Shown: positions 9,253 through 18,591 of the stretch, piece by piece | Layout of the letters: the number at the start of each line of letters is the position of its first letter | Position numbering within the stretch: position 1 is the stretch's first letter | Source of the DNA: Bifidobacterium sp. ESL0704 | GTDB taxonomy: Bacteria > Actinomycetota > Actinomycetes > Actinomycetales > Bifidobacteriaceae | Assembly: GCF_029392075.1 (NCBI RefSeq) | Contig: NZ_CP113929.1 | Coordinates: 434,001 to 498,000 of the forward strand | Reading direction: 5' to 3' | Length of the DNA stretch: 64,000 nucleotides | Program-made: the position numbers and the translations under genes | Notes under the pieces: model-generated | Told to the model about the DNA's origin: nothing | Seen by the model: the letters and a program-made list of their open reading frames with translations, nothing else | Databases searched by the model: none

Positions 9253-11481
9253 TTACTTGCGGCCACGTTGATGGGTCTTGATCAGCAGCTCCTGGCAATC
9301 GACCAGAGGCTTGCCGTCCAAATCGTGCGAATGGCGGATATAGGTGCCGTCCGGTTGCATGTGCCATGACGAGGTGGTATCGGCCATCTGCAGGTCGACA
9401 TAGTCGATGAGCGAGGCCACCTCCTCGGGGTCGGTGACGCGCACCAAGGCCTCTACTCGACGGTCAAGGTTGCGGTGCATCAGGTCGGCCGAACCGATCC
9501 AGACTTCCGGACCGGCCGTCGGTCCCTCGCCGATTTGCGGGCCTGCGGAATTGGCGAAGGCGTAGATACGGCTGTGCTCGAGGAAACGACCGAGGATGGA
9601 ATGCACCCGGATGTTCTCGCTCAGGCCCGGGGCTCCCGGTTTGAGCGCGCAGATGCCGCGTACGACGATGTCGATCTTTACCCCGGCCTGGCTGGCACGA
9701 TAGAGCGCATCGATGGTCTTTTCGTCGACGATGGAGTTGACCTTGATCTTGATCCAGGCTTCATGACCGGCCCGTGCCGCGTCCTCCTCGCGGCGGATAC
9801 GCTGGATGAGGCCGCTGCGGCACGTGCGCGGGGCGACCAGCAGGCGATGGAAGCTGGAGCGCGGCGCGTAACCGGAAAGCTGGTTGAACAGGCGGGTCAA
9901 GTCCTGCCCGACCACTGGATCGCAGGTCAGCAGGCCGAGATCGGTATACTGGCGGGCGGTTTTCGGGTTGTAGTTGCCCGTGCCGACGTGGCAGTAGCGA
10001 CGCAGACCGTCCGCTTCCTGACGCACGACCAGCGAAAGCTTGCAGTGGGTCTTCAGACCCACGATGCCATAGACGACGTGGACGCCGGCGCGTTCGAGCT
10101 TGCGGGCCCACGCGATGTTCGCGTCTTCATCGAAGCGTGCCTTGATCTCGACCAGTGCCAGGACCTGTTTGCCGGCCTGCGCGGCATCGACCAGTGCGTC
10201 GATGATCGGCGAATTGCTGGAAGTCCGGTAGAGCGTCTGTTTGATGGCCAGCACCCTCGGATCGGCCGCGGCCTGGGCCAGGAAGGCCTGCACCGAAGTG
10301 GAGAACGAATCATAAGGGTGGTGCAGAAGGATGTCGCGCTCGCGAATGGCGGCGAAGATATCCTGCGCACGGCTCGACTCGACGGTGGCGATCTGACGGT
10401 TGGTGGTGGGGATGAACGGCTTGTTCTTGAGGTCCGGCCGGTCGATGTCCTGCAGCTCGAACATGAGCTTCATGTCCAACGGCGCGGGAAGACGGAAGAT
10501 CTCCTCCTCGTTGACGCGCAGACGGCGTGCCAGAAGCTGGGAGAGGAACGGGCTGGTGGCGTCGCTGATCTCGAGGCGGATCGGTGGCCCGAAGCGGCGG
10601 CGAAGCAGTTCCTTCTCCATGGCGTTCAGGAGGTTTTCGGCGTCATCCTCCTCCACGTCGATATCCTCGTTGCGGGTGACGCGGAAGGAACGCGCCTCCT
10701 TGATGATCATGCCGGGGAAGAGCGATTCGAGGTGGGCGATGATGAGGTTCTCCATGGTGATGAAGCCATAGCGTTCCTCGCGGCTCTCCTCGTCGGTCAG
10801 GTCGTCGACGGGCACCAGACGGTTCAGGTTGTCGGGCACCTTGACGCGCGCGAAATGCGTCTTGCCGCTGTTCGGGTTCTCCACCAATACGGCGAGGTTC
10901 AGCGATCCGCCGGAAATGTAGGGGAACGGATGCGCGGGGTCGAAGGCGAGCGGTGTCAGGACCGGGAAGACCTGCTGGCGGTAATAGCGTGAAAGCCGTT
11001 CCTGCTCGGCGCTGGTGAGCCGGTCCCAACTGAGCAGAACGATGTGTTCGCGGGCCAGTTCAGGCAGGATGTGCTTGATGGCCTCGTTGGCGTGCTCGGT
11101 CTGCAGCTCGTGTGCGGTTTCGCTGATGGAGCGCAACTGCTGGCGCGGGCTCAGGCCTGAGGCGCTCGTCACGGCGATGCCGGTATCGATGCGGCGTTTG
11201 AGTCCGGCGACGCGCACCATGAAGTACTCGTCGAGGTTCGAGGCGAAAATGCCGGCAAAGTTGGCGCGTTCCAGGAGCGGGACTTCGGGGTCCTCCGCCA
11301 TCTCGAGGACGCGCTTGTTGAATTTGAGCCAGCTCAGCTCGCGGTCGAAATAACGGTCCGGCGGCAGGGGCTGTTCTTCCGGCAGCGCCTTGCGCTTGTC
11401 GGACTTCTCGGTTTCGGCGATGTGCTCGGCAATCTGGCTGCGGAGCAATGCCTTCGAAGGTGCGTCAAAAATCTGTGCCAT
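9253..11481 (-). CDS. ppk: Polyphosphate kinase 1
   Basis: Makes inorganic polyphosphate from ATP. 742 residues, normal for PPK1. The N domain opens with [20 protein letters not shown]. The catalytic histidines are H479 (THCKLS) and H498 ([13 protein letters not shown]), with the same 19-residue spacing as the E. coli pair H435/H454. The HPYDSF segment is also present. It is the first gene of a minus-strand operon with the Nudix/phosphatase fusion and the hypothetical gene. The ~700 bp upstream are without a convincing gene. Confidence 0.97.
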   Translation of the reverse strand: MAQIFDAPSKALLRSQIAEHIAETEKSDKRKALPEEQPLPPDRYFDRELSWLKFNKRVLEMAEDPEVPLLERANFAGIFASNLDEYFMVRVAGLKRRIDTGIAVTSASGLSPRQQLRSISETAHELQTEHANEAIKHILPELAREHIVLLSWDRLTSAEQERLSRYYRQQVFPVLTPLAFDPAHPFPYISGGSLNLAVLVENPNSGKTHFARVKVPDNLNRLVPVDDLTDEESREERYGFITMENLIIAHLESLFPGMIIKEARSFRVTRNEDIDVEEDDAENLLNAMEKELLRRRFGPPIRLEISDATSPFLSQLLARRLRVNEEEIFRLPAPLDMKLMFELQDIDRPDLKNKPFIPTTNRQIATVESSRAQDIFAAIRERDILLHHPYDSFSTSVQAFLAQAAADPRVLAIKQTLYRTSSNSPIIDALVDAAQAGKQVLALVEIKARFDEDANIAWARKLERAGVHVVYGIVGLKTHCKLSLVVRQEADGLRRYCHVGTGNYNPKTARQYTDLGLLTCDPVVGQDLTRLFNQLSGYAPRSSFHRLLVAPRTCRSGLIQRIRREEDAARAGHEAWIKIKVNSIVDEKTIDALYRASQAGVKIDIVVRGICALKPGAPGLSENIRVHSILGRFLEHSRIYAFANSAGPQIGEGPTAGPEVWIGSADLMHRNLDRRVEALVRVTDPEEVASLIDYVDLQMADTTSSWHMQPDGTYIRHSHDLDGKPLVDCQELLIKTHQRGRK

Positions 11482-12197
11482 ATCCTTACTCTAAGCATTA
11501 CCGTAGAGCTATGGAAGCCTGTAACCGCAAAATTCACCATATGTGGATAACTCATTGCTCATCCACCGCCATTTGCCCGGAATGTGCATCAATGGCACGC
11601 ATTATTTCGGCATTTGGCCCAGCGATTTCCGATAGTTATGCTATGAGAATAGCAAACAGACAGAAACTCACAATAGGCTCTTCTAAGAGGACAAACAGTG
11701 ACATTATGTGTGCATTGCAGGCTGGAAGGGGACGTTAGCTACCATTAACGCACAAACGGTGGTTTTGGCTTGTGTATGGCAGCTGGATGGTACATAATAT
11801 GAACTACAAGTACAACTGAACAGGGCAGATCCACAAAAAGACAAGGTCTCGATGACTATTACGTTGAACGGGCCGATGATAAAGCTTACCGTTACGACGA
11901 TGGAGTTGTGAAGTTATCTGCTGTTCGGATTGGACTTGCAGGAGACCCGTTTCGGCGGGTCTCCTTTTACGTTCGGCGCGGTTTGGTCTACGCGGCTCAT
12001 GTATCAACGGTGTTTGACGTGTCGCGTCCCAGAACTGCCTGATGTGCCGTATGCCGGGATTTGAACTCGATGTTGCCGGTATGGTTTATCTGCTCGGCGC
12101 AAATCGATGGCACGGGCAGGCGAACGACTTGTGGATATTCCGGCTTGAGATGCGGGGGGAGGTGCGCTCGTAGTCTGCGCCATCTACACTGAAAGCC
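11482..12197. other. ~715-bp intergenic region with a possible small transcript or decayed ORF
   Basis: No intact gene is supported. Between ~11820 and 12040 one plus frame stays open and reads like protein (DDYYVERADDKAYRYDDG) but has no usable start and is cut by the hairpin at 11941. This suggests either a decayed gene or coincidence upstream of a small RNA. The region also holds the promoters of ppk (minus) and the PAP2 gene (plus). Confidence 0.4.
11941..11968 (+). terminator. Rho-independent terminator without an annotated gene before it
   Basis: GGAGACCC (11941-11948) pairs with GGGTCTCC (11957-11964) and is followed by TTTT. The orientation implies a plus-strand transcript ending here, although no intact gene lies between ppk and this point. 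Confidence 0.7.
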
Positions 12198-13745
12198 ATG
12201 ACTGACGATTCCATTGGGCAGGCCGCAACGGCCGGCAACTCTCAAGAACCTTCGCCGCGTAATCAGACCGGAATCAGGATTCCTGCTCCTCCTCGGCTGC
12301 GGGTTGATGCGCCGGTTTCGCCGGGTTCGCAGGTTGATGCGCCGGCGCGGGATCAAAGTGCCGTGCCGGCGTTTGACGAAGCGCAAACGGAGTCGTCCGC
12401 AGAAGGGCGATCGCCTGATCATCCGGCAGGTGCCGCCCAAGCGGGAACGTCTCATGGCGCTTTGGACGAGGCCCGACACGCGGATGAACCGTTTGCTGCA
12501 TCGCCAGCCGAGAGTTCGGCTTCAGCTTCGACTTCGAGCCCGGCTGCGGCTCCGGCCGCTCCTTCGGCATCGATTCCGGTCTCAGCTCAATCTTCGTCTC
12601 AGTCTCAGTCCGAGTCTCAGTCCCAGCCTCAGCCCGAGCGTGAGCCCGTGAACTTCGTTGCGTTCGGCAGCGAGAATGCCGTGTTTGATGATGGTGGCAG
12701 CACTTCGACGAGCAGTTCCTCCGCCGTCGGCGCAAGTGCGAGTAAGTCCAATGCCGAGTTTTCCTCTGCGATCTCGAACGACGGCGCATCCAAAGAAGAG
12801 GATGAGATCGAAAAGGGGCTCGCCCGGATCGATCCGTTGACCGTCCACCCGCGTGTGTCCAGCTGCGTGCTCGCCGTGGTGCTTGCCCTGCTCTGCTTCG
12901 CCTCTGCGGCCGCGATCTATTGGTTCGGTGTGCACACCATGGAAGGCCAGAGTTTTGACGAAATCGTATGGCAAAGTTTCAATACGAGCGCTCCCGGCTG
13001 GATTATCGCGACGGCGCATGTGCTCAACCGTAGCGTGGTGATCGTGGCCATCAGCCTGGCCATTGCCGTGCTCGCGTTCATCGTCGCGGCGGTTCGCAAG
13101 CGCTGGTGGCTGATCGGCCAGATGGCCGTGTTCGGTGTAGTCGCGTATGGTGCCGCTTGGCTCAAACGGCTGTTGCCGCGGCCGATGATCATCCGCGTTC
13201 TTTCCACTCATGAAAACAGCGCTCCATCGGGGCATACGCTGCTTGCCGTGGGGGCGGTGCTGGTGCTGCTCGTCGCGGTTCCTCGCGTCTGGCGTGCGCT
13301 GGTCGCGTTGCTTGGGGGAGCATACGGCGTCATTGTCGCCGCGTCGCTGATCGTCGGTCGCTGGCACCGCCCCTCCGACGTGCTGATGTCGCTGTTGATT
13401 GGTGGTGGGCTGATGATGCTGGCGCTCGCGTTCACGCGCAAATCCGGGATGGACAGCCCCGGCAGCCGCATGTCGTCGGCCAGCATCCAGATTGTCGGCA
13501 GTATCATGATCACCTTCGGCCTCGTCTCGTGCGCTTATGCCGGCTACATGCTTTGGCAGATCTATCCGGGGCTCGACATGATGGCGATGTGGGCCAAGAA
13601 CGGTGCGTGCGCGCTGACCATGGCCGCCATTCTCGGTGTGGGTTGCCTGATGTTCGGCCTTACGCTCGCCATTCGCCAGCTGACCGCCTCCCCACTGACC
13701 CGGCTCGGCCTAGTCGGTGCGCCTCCCGCTCCGCCGCAGAAGTAA
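12198..13745 (+). CDS. PAP2-family membrane phosphatase with long disordered N-terminus
   Basis: 515 residues. The first ~210 are Ser/Gln/Pro/Ala-rich and probably cytoplasmic, including an SQSQSESQSQPQPE run. The rest is a membrane domain that begins with a helix at ~220. The phosphatase signatures are present: KRLLPRP before the active site, APSGHT (~343) and RWHRPSD (~388). These indicate a type-2 phosphatidic acid phosphatase or undecaprenyl-pyrophosphatase-like enzyme acting on lipid phosphates at the outer membrane face. Two extra helices follow the catalytic core. The start at 12198 is preceded by a GAAAG-like ribosome site. The substrate is not determinable. Confidence 0.85.
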   Translation: MTDDSIGQAATAGNSQEPSPRNQTGIRIPAPPRLRVDAPVSPGSQVDAPARDQSAVPAFDEAQTESSAEGRSPDHPAGAAQAGTSHGALDEARHADEPFAASPAESSASASTSSPAAAPAAPSASIPVSAQSSSQSQSESQSQPQPEREPVNFVAFGSENAVFDDGGSTSTSSSSAVGASASKSNAEFSSAISNDGASKEEDEIEKGLARIDPLTVHPRVSSCVLAVVLALLCFASAAAIYWFGVHTMEGQSFDEIVWQSFNTSAPGWIIATAHVLNRSVVIVAISLAIAVLAFIVAAVRKRWWLIGQMAVFGVVAYGAAWLKRLLPRPMIIRVLSTHENSAPSGHTLLAVGAVLVLLVAVPRVWRALVALLGGAYGVIVAASLIVGRWHRPSDVLMSLLIGGGLMMLALAFTRKSGMDSPGSRMSSASIQIVGSIMITFGLVSCAYAGYMLWQIYPGLDMMAMWAKNGACALTMAAILGVGCLMFGLTLAIRQLTASPLTRLGLVGAPPAPPQK

Positions 13746-13882
13746 TCGCGCTGTTCGCCAGTGGTTCCTGTCTGTGACGAGAGTGAAAAATCGGTTGATG
13801 GGTGTCCTTCGTTCTCGGTCGGTTTTTATTGGTGCCTTTTGCTTGCTTACTTGCTTGAGCTGAGGAAGTAAAAGACACGAAT

Positions 13883-13952
13883 AGACCGTCTCAATGTTGC
13901 TTTTACGTAGGTATACCGAGCAAGCAGATGAAAAGACGAATTGAGACAGTCT
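13883..13952. repeat. Alternating inverted repeat, intergenic
   Basis: AGACCGTCTCAAT (13883-13895) and ATTGAGACAGTCT (13940-13952) are inverted copies with one mismatch. They enclose a smaller CTTTTAC/GAAAAG pair around a core (CTTGCTCGGTATACC on the minus strand) related to the cores near 19.67, 23.05 and 29.22 kb. Confidence 0.55.
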
Positions 13953-13999
13953 CCTAGACGGTCGCCACGTTGAGCAGGCAAAGAATTGTGCCGGTTGGA

Positions 14000-15715
14000 T
14001 TATTGCTGGGCGGATTCTTCGCGCCCAAATCTTCTGCACATTGGCGTAAGAATGAACGCGCCAATCGCTAGGCATATGCCGGTGCCGGCCGTGATCGGCG
14101 CGATCGCCGCGCGGTCGAACAGCAGCCCATACGTCATCTGGCCCAGCGGCGCCGCGCATATGCAGACAGCGTTGACGAGCGCCATGATCTTGCCCATCAG
14201 TTCGTCGGGAATCAGCGTTATCAGGGTCGGGCTGACAATGATGTTGGTGAAGTCGATGGCCAGGGTGAGCAGGCAGAACGAAGCGATGAACGTGACCAGT
14301 TTTGCGGGCCTCCCTATCGGCAGCGTGAAGACCACGGCGATAGGCGCGAAACAGAGGGCGGAGGCAGCGATGGTCGCTGGCACGTGTCGCATCAAAAGCT
14401 TGGCGGCCAGTGCCGTGGTCAGCAGGGTGTCGAGCAGCGAGACGATGCTCATGATCCCGTCGCAATAACCGTAGACGTCCGCGCCGAAACGCAGCGCGGT
14501 GCGGATGATATACGGTGAGCCGACGGAGGAGACGCCGCTCAAGAAGAAATTCAGGGCGGCGATGACGGCGCAGAGTTCCAGCAGGGTCGGGTTGGCCTTG
14601 AGAAACGTAGCGGCATCACGGGTATCAGCAAGGAAGACCGCGAGGATATGCCGGCAGGCAGGTGGATTATCGTAGGCCGATTGTAATGGTGGCGCTGCTA
14701 ATGGCGCTGCTGATGCCGAACCATCTGTTCTCGTAGTGTCGAGAGACGTTTCGGAAGTTCGGACGAGACATCCGTTTTCTATGGCAGTTGTGCGAGTCCC
14801 GGTTCTGTTCGCTTTTCTGTAGTTCAATGTGGATTGGTCTTGATGCGTTGCGGCTCTATCGGCGCGGCGTACCGGATTCAGTTTGATGAAACATTCCAGG
14901 CCGGCGGTCAGAAAGAAGCAGATGGTGGTCGCGGCCATCATGGTGCGGATGCCGATCAGCGCGTACAGCGCACCGCCGGCGAAGGTCGGGATGATCTGCA
15001 TGATGGCGTTGACCTGGCTGGAAATCGCTTGGGCGCGACGCAACAGCACGGCGTTGCTTCTGCCGAGCATCTGGGGGATGGCGGCGCTGACGGTGGGGGA
15101 TTCGAGCGCATCGAGGACGGAAAGCGTGATGAGCAGCACCGCGATCGAGACGATGGTGTGGACTTGCATGAAGCCGAACGCAAGGGTTGCGGCGAGCACC
15201 ACGCAGCCGCTGACGGCGTCGAGCACGACCATCATGGTGCGGCGGTTGACGCGGTCGGCGATGACGCCGCCGAACGGCATCAAGGCAATGGTCGGAATAA
15301 TGGAGATGGAAAGCAACGTCGCAAAAACGGTGGCTGAGCCGGTTTCGTCGAGCACCCACATCGACATCGCGAAGCGCAGCATGGTGTTGCCGAACAGCGA
15401 GAGCCCCTGTCCGGCGATGAGCAGGACGAAGTTGCCGGAGCGCAGCGGTGAGGGTGCCGATGGTTGGCAGTTCTGTTCAGATTCGTTGCCATCCGTTTCG
15501 TCTTCTCGCCCCGGTTTTGCCACTATGGGGGTTTCAAAGGAGGTCGAGTCTTCCGGTGCTGTTTTGTTTGCGGAGTGGCGGGTATTGCTATTGGCCGTGT
15601 CGAGGAGGGTCTGATTCTCAAATGCTTGGTTTTTGAGGGCCGGTTTGTTTGCGGAGTGGCGGGTATTGGTATTGGCGCTGTCTTTCATATTGCTTCCTAA
15701 CAACATTTTCTTCAA
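14000..15715 (-). CDS. MFS exporter (TetR-controlled)
   Basis: 571 residues. An N-terminal extension of ~95 polar residues precedes about 12 membrane helices that start at NFVLLIAGQGLSLFGN. The motif RVNRRTM follows helix 2. The fold resembles the MFS_3 group (EntS/antibiotic efflux type). A second polar stretch of ~75 residues (RADRAATHQDQ...) fills the central loop. The N-terminal extension contains a duplicated NTRHSANK segment, encoded by direct repeats at 15563-15595 and 15644-15676. A TetR gene lies just upstream on the same strand, and an operator-like palindrome sits directly in front of this gene. The cargo is unknown. Confidence 0.85.
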   Translation of the reverse strand: MKKMLLGSNMKDSANTNTRHSANKPALKNQAFENQTLLDTANSNTRHSANKTAPEDSTSFETPIVAKPGREDETDGNESEQNCQPSAPSPLRSGNFVLLIAGQGLSLFGNTMLRFAMSMWVLDETGSATVFATLLSISIIPTIALMPFGGVIADRVNRRTMMVVLDAVSGCVVLAATLAFGFMQVHTIVSIAVLLITLSVLDALESPTVSAAIPQMLGRSNAVLLRRAQAISSQVNAIMQIIPTFAGGALYALIGIRTMMAATTICFFLTAGLECFIKLNPVRRADRAATHQDQSTLNYRKANRTGTRTTAIENGCLVRTSETSLDTTRTDGSASAAPLAAPPLQSAYDNPPACRHILAVFLADTRDAATFLKANPTLLELCAVIAALNFFLSGVSSVGSPYIIRTALRFGADVYGYCDGIMSIVSLLDTLLTTALAAKLLMRHVPATIAASALCFAPIAVVFTLPIGRPAKLVTFIASFCLLTLAIDFTNIIVSPTLITLIPDELMGKIMALVNAVCICAAPLGQMTYGLLFDRAAIAPITAGTGICLAIGAFILTPMCRRFGREESAQQ

Positions 15716-15716
15716 T

Positions 15717-15737
15717 ACATACCGACCGACGGTATGT
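15717..15737. promoter_or_regulatory. TetR operator in front of the MFS exporter
   Basis: ACATACCG-N5-CGGTATGT is a perfect 8-bp inverted repeat directly upstream of the exporter start. The same core (ATACCGAC) recurs in the palindrome upstream of the TetR gene at 16814-16830. Confidence 0.7.
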
Positions 15738-15952
15738 AAATGAATGATAATTTTTTTATATAGGTTGCTGCCTCCGGGCGGACGTATATAGCTGGCAGAT
15801 GGGTGCGGGACTTGCGGGGAACTGAAGAGTGAGGAGCTTGCGGGGGCTGGCTGGTGAGGGGCTTGCGAAACGTTCTGGTTACTGGGTGAGGCTGTTGAAT
15901 GGCTTTGTCCTCGCGGCTCTTTGCTGTCGGTGTTTCGTGCGCTCCTCAGCTT

Positions 15953-16699
15953 TCAGGGTTTCTGTGCATCGTCGGTGCCGTTGTTGTCATCGATGGCACC
16001 GATTTCGGTTGCGTTATCGGCATCGCGGTTGTCAACCGCTGCATTGCCGGTTTCCGAACCTTGAATCTGCGCATAGAAATCGGCGAACTGCTCGGTCATG
16101 TCACGGGTGATTACCGGCACACCGAGCGAAACACAGATGGTGGCCAGGCATTGCGAGCGGTGCCGTAAAACGCTGCGGGTACCGGGGTAGAAATTCGGCA
16201 GGAACCATAGATTCATCAGCAAGGTGATGAGTTCGGCGGCCTCCTGCGGGTAATCCGTGATGATCGAGCCGTCCTCAATGCCGCAATCGATGAGCGTGCG
16301 CATGTCTTTTGGCAGGATGCGCGTCCAGGCGTGGAGGCTTGCGGACATTTCCTGCGGATCCTCGATGGTACAGAGCGTGCCCCTCAGCCGTTCGATGTGT
16401 TCGGGGTCGGTGATGTTGGAAAGAATGAGCTCGCGGATTTTCTGTAGGCCGTTCAAGTCCTTGCGTTTCAGGACGGCGGCGTAGCGGTCGAGAGCTTTTT
16501 GGTTGTCCGCGGCGCTGACGGCTTCGAGGATGTCCAGTTTGGACTTGAAATGGTGGTATATCGCGCCTTTTGAGAGGTCTCCGAGTTCGTCGATGATGTC
16601 TTGGACCGAGGTGTTTTCGTAGCCTTTGGCGGCGAACAGTTTTTGTGCCGCATCCAGTATGCGGCGTCTGGTCACTTCCGGATGTGCGTTGCGTGCCAT
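15953..16699 (-). CDS. TetR/AcrR-family repressor
   Basis: 248 residues. A typical N-terminal TetR helix-turn-helix spans ~8-58 (RRRILDAAQKLFAAKGYENT, then KGAIYHHFKSKLDIL). The ligand-binding C-terminal domain has a polar tail rich in Asp and Asn. It lies 237 bp upstream of the MFS exporter on the same strand. Matching palindromes precede both genes, which indicates that it represses the exporter and itself. Confidence 0.93.
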   Translation of the reverse strand: MARNAHPEVTRRRILDAAQKLFAAKGYENTSVQDIIDELGDLSKGAIYHHFKSKLDILEAVSAADNQKALDRYAAVLKRKDLNGLQKIRELILSNITDPEHIERLRGTLCTIEDPQEMSASLHAWTRILPKDMRTLIDCGIEDGSIITDYPQEAAELITLLMNLWFLPNFYPGTRSVLRHRSQCLATICVSLGVPVITRDMTEQFADFYAQIQGSETGNAAVDNRDADNATEIGAIDDNNGTDDAQKP

Positions 16700-16813
16700 G
16701 CGGTGCCTCCTTGTGGCTTCGGCGGATTGTCGACGGTCGACACGGCAGTGGGACCATAGGCTGGGCCTTGCTGTGTGTTGTAGCCATGAGATAAGCCGTT
16801 ATTGTCATTATAC

Positions 16814-16830
16814 ATACCGACGGTCGGTAT
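16814..16830. promoter_or_regulatory. TetR autoregulatory operator
   Basis: ATACCGAC-G-GTCGGTAT is a 17-bp palindrome upstream of the TetR gene, nearly the same as the site at 15717-15737. Confidence 0.7.
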
Positions 16831-17021
16831 TGAGTGGGTGTGTTGTGGCAAGAATGGAAATTTGTGCGGTTGACTTGCTCGGCGACGCAGATTCGGCTTG
16901 TGCGATTAATGCCTGACGCGAATGCCTTCAGCGTCTGATGTCGTTCGTGGCTAGCGTGGTTTGCCTTCCTCAAATGGTCAACCTGCAACGCGAGTTCGCC
17001 GCCCCGAGGCACAATGGAGAC

Positions 17022-17909
17022 ATGACTTCCAAAGGAAAACCTTCCCCGCGTTCGAGTGTCAAACCGTTGAGCGATGCGCAAGTAGAACTTCTGGGGCGTC
17101 GCCATCACTTGGTCGATCCGACGCAGTATTTCCCGACCGGCCCGCGCAAAGCGAACACCGCCGAGATCGAGGCGCAGAATCCCAAGGGTACCAAGCGCTT
17201 GCTCGACGCCGTCTCCGCAGTGTTGCGCGCGCACAGCAAGGTCTACGCGTGGGGGCTCGAGCGCGTGCCCGAAACCGGGACGTTCATCACTGCCGCCACG
17301 CATGTGACGATGTATGACGTTTTTGTTCCCATGGATGCATTGTTCCACATGGGCCGTCGTCCGCGTTACATGGCGAAGGCGGAGATGGCGCATTGGCCGA
17401 TTATCGGTAAGTGGTTCCAGCTGGTGGGCATGCAACCGGTGCCGCGGCGTAGCGGTAAAGCCTTGGAAATCGAAAAGGAATCCATCGATATCATCACTTC
17501 CGGCCGTCCGCTGACTGTATGGCCGGAAGGCACGCTTTCGCGCGACCCGCTCAAATGGCCGATGAGTCTCAAGGATGGCGTCGGCATCATCGCGCTCGAG
17601 TCCTCGCGTCGGCTTGGCTTCCAGGTGCCGCTCTATTGCGCGGTGACGTGGGGGGCGGCGAGCATCAACCATTGGTGGCCGTGGCCGCGCAAGAACGTGG
17701 TGATGTGCTACGACGACGTGCTCGACTACGGTGACCTGCTCAAAGACAGCGATTCCTGGGGTGCCGAGCCGCCGATGGAGCTGGTTACGGAACTGACGAC
17801 ACGTATCCGTGAACGGATGGAGACCATTATGGCCGAGATTCGCGGCGAGGAGCCTCCCGCCGAGGGCTATTGGGATTTCCGGACGATGAGCCGCAAACCA
17901 CGTCGCTGA
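17022..17909 (+). CDS. plsC: 1-acyl-sn-glycerol-3-phosphate acyltransferase
   Basis: Acylates lysophosphatidic acid in phospholipid synthesis at the inner membrane face. HVTMYD (H94, D99) is the HX4D catalytic motif and WPEGT (167-171) is the substrate-binding motif. I place the start at 17022 because GGAG lies at the right distance and the domain begins soon after. An in-frame ATG at 16938 would add 28 residues unlike the family. It is followed by gpsA, so two steps of phosphatidic acid synthesis are adjacent. Confidence 0.92.
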   Translation: MTSKGKPSPRSSVKPLSDAQVELLGRRHHLVDPTQYFPTGPRKANTAEIEAQNPKGTKRLLDAVSAVLRAHSKVYAWGLERVPETGTFITAATHVTMYDVFVPMDALFHMGRRPRYMAKAEMAHWPIIGKWFQLVGMQPVPRRSGKALEIEKESIDIITSGRPLTVWPEGTLSRDPLKWPMSLKDGVGIIALESSRRLGFQVPLYCAVTWGAASINHWWPWPRKNVVMCYDDVLDYGDLLKDSDSWGAEPPMELVTELTTRIRERMETIMAEIRGEEPPAEGYWDFRTMSRKPRR

Positions 17910-17990
17910 TTTCGCAGATCGTGGTGCTGGCGTATCGCTTCGCGTGCAGGTGCTGCCATGGAATCGCCCGATATGACCGTGATGGCATCA

Positions 17991-18092
17991 ACGTGGTGTA
18001 TCGGTCGGGCGTAGATGTTGCCGGTGGTTTATGAACGTGGTGTATCGGTCGGGCGTAGACGTTGCCGGTGGTTTATGAACGTGGTGTATCGG
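17991..18092. repeat. 44-bp tandem repeat, ~2.3 copies
   Basis: The unit starting ACGTGGTGTATCGG begins at 17991, 18035 and 18079. The two complete units differ at one position (GTAGAT/GTAGAC). Confidence 0.9.
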
Positions 18093-18216
18093 TTCTGTTG
18101 CCAATGATGGTGAACCTGTGATGCAGGCGGGCTATTCCTGGCGTAATCAGATTGCCAGCATTGTGTCTCAATCGTCTCACTCGCCTCAATCGTCTTCATC
18201 TCTCCGATATCAGCCA

Positions 18217-18356
18217 TCTTGGTGCCGCCAACCCCTGCCTTTTTTGATGAATTGCCGTCGATTTGCCCTAAAAAGGCCTTCTTGGTGCACCAAGAAGGCG
18301 AATTTCGATGAATATTTGTGAATTTTGCTTGAAAATGGGTATCTTGGTGCCACCAA
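18217..18356. repeat. Three palindromic CTTGGTG(N)CACCAAG elements
   Basis: Copy 1 (18217-18232) is TCTTGGTGCCGCCAAC. Copy 2 (18276-18299) is a perfect 24-bp palindrome centred on TTGGTGCACCAA. Copy 3 (18344-18356) is TTGGTGCCACCAA. The same element occurs three times at 55283-55434. Confidence 0.85.
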
Positions 18357-18591
18357 CATCCCCACTGAATGAGGAATGAGGGTTGCGCGAAACGGGGAAG
18401 GGGCGGTTGCGTGCATATGAAGGAGGAAATGTGGGGTCTGTGGGCCGCGCGAGGTACGGATTGATGAAATTACATGGGTTGCGGCACAATGGTTAGGTTC
18501 TTGAAGGCGGTGGCATCCGAAGGATTGGCATGGCCCTTGATAGGTGATTGACGCTATTATGGGTTGCATCGTGGATGCGAAGGAGCAGATT

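Larger units (their letters stand above)
17910..18591. other. ~680-bp intergenic region made of repeats
   Basis: No gene is supported. The region holds a 44-bp tandem repeat (17991-18092) and three palindromic TTGGTG/CACCAA elements (18217-18356). The last ~180 bp presumably carry the gpsA promoter. Confidence 0.7.

Noticed and set aside
9475..10992. 505-codon plus-strand frame opposite ppk
   Set aside because: Antisense shadow of a certain gene, with no family resemblance.
11640..11968. tmRNA, 6S RNA or RNase P RNA candidate
   Set aside because: I could not find the conserved ends, tag frame or core motifs of any of these RNAs.
17991..18092. Possible CRISPR-like repeat
   Set aside because: The units are directly adjacent with no unique spacers, and no cas genes are present; a plain tandem repeat.
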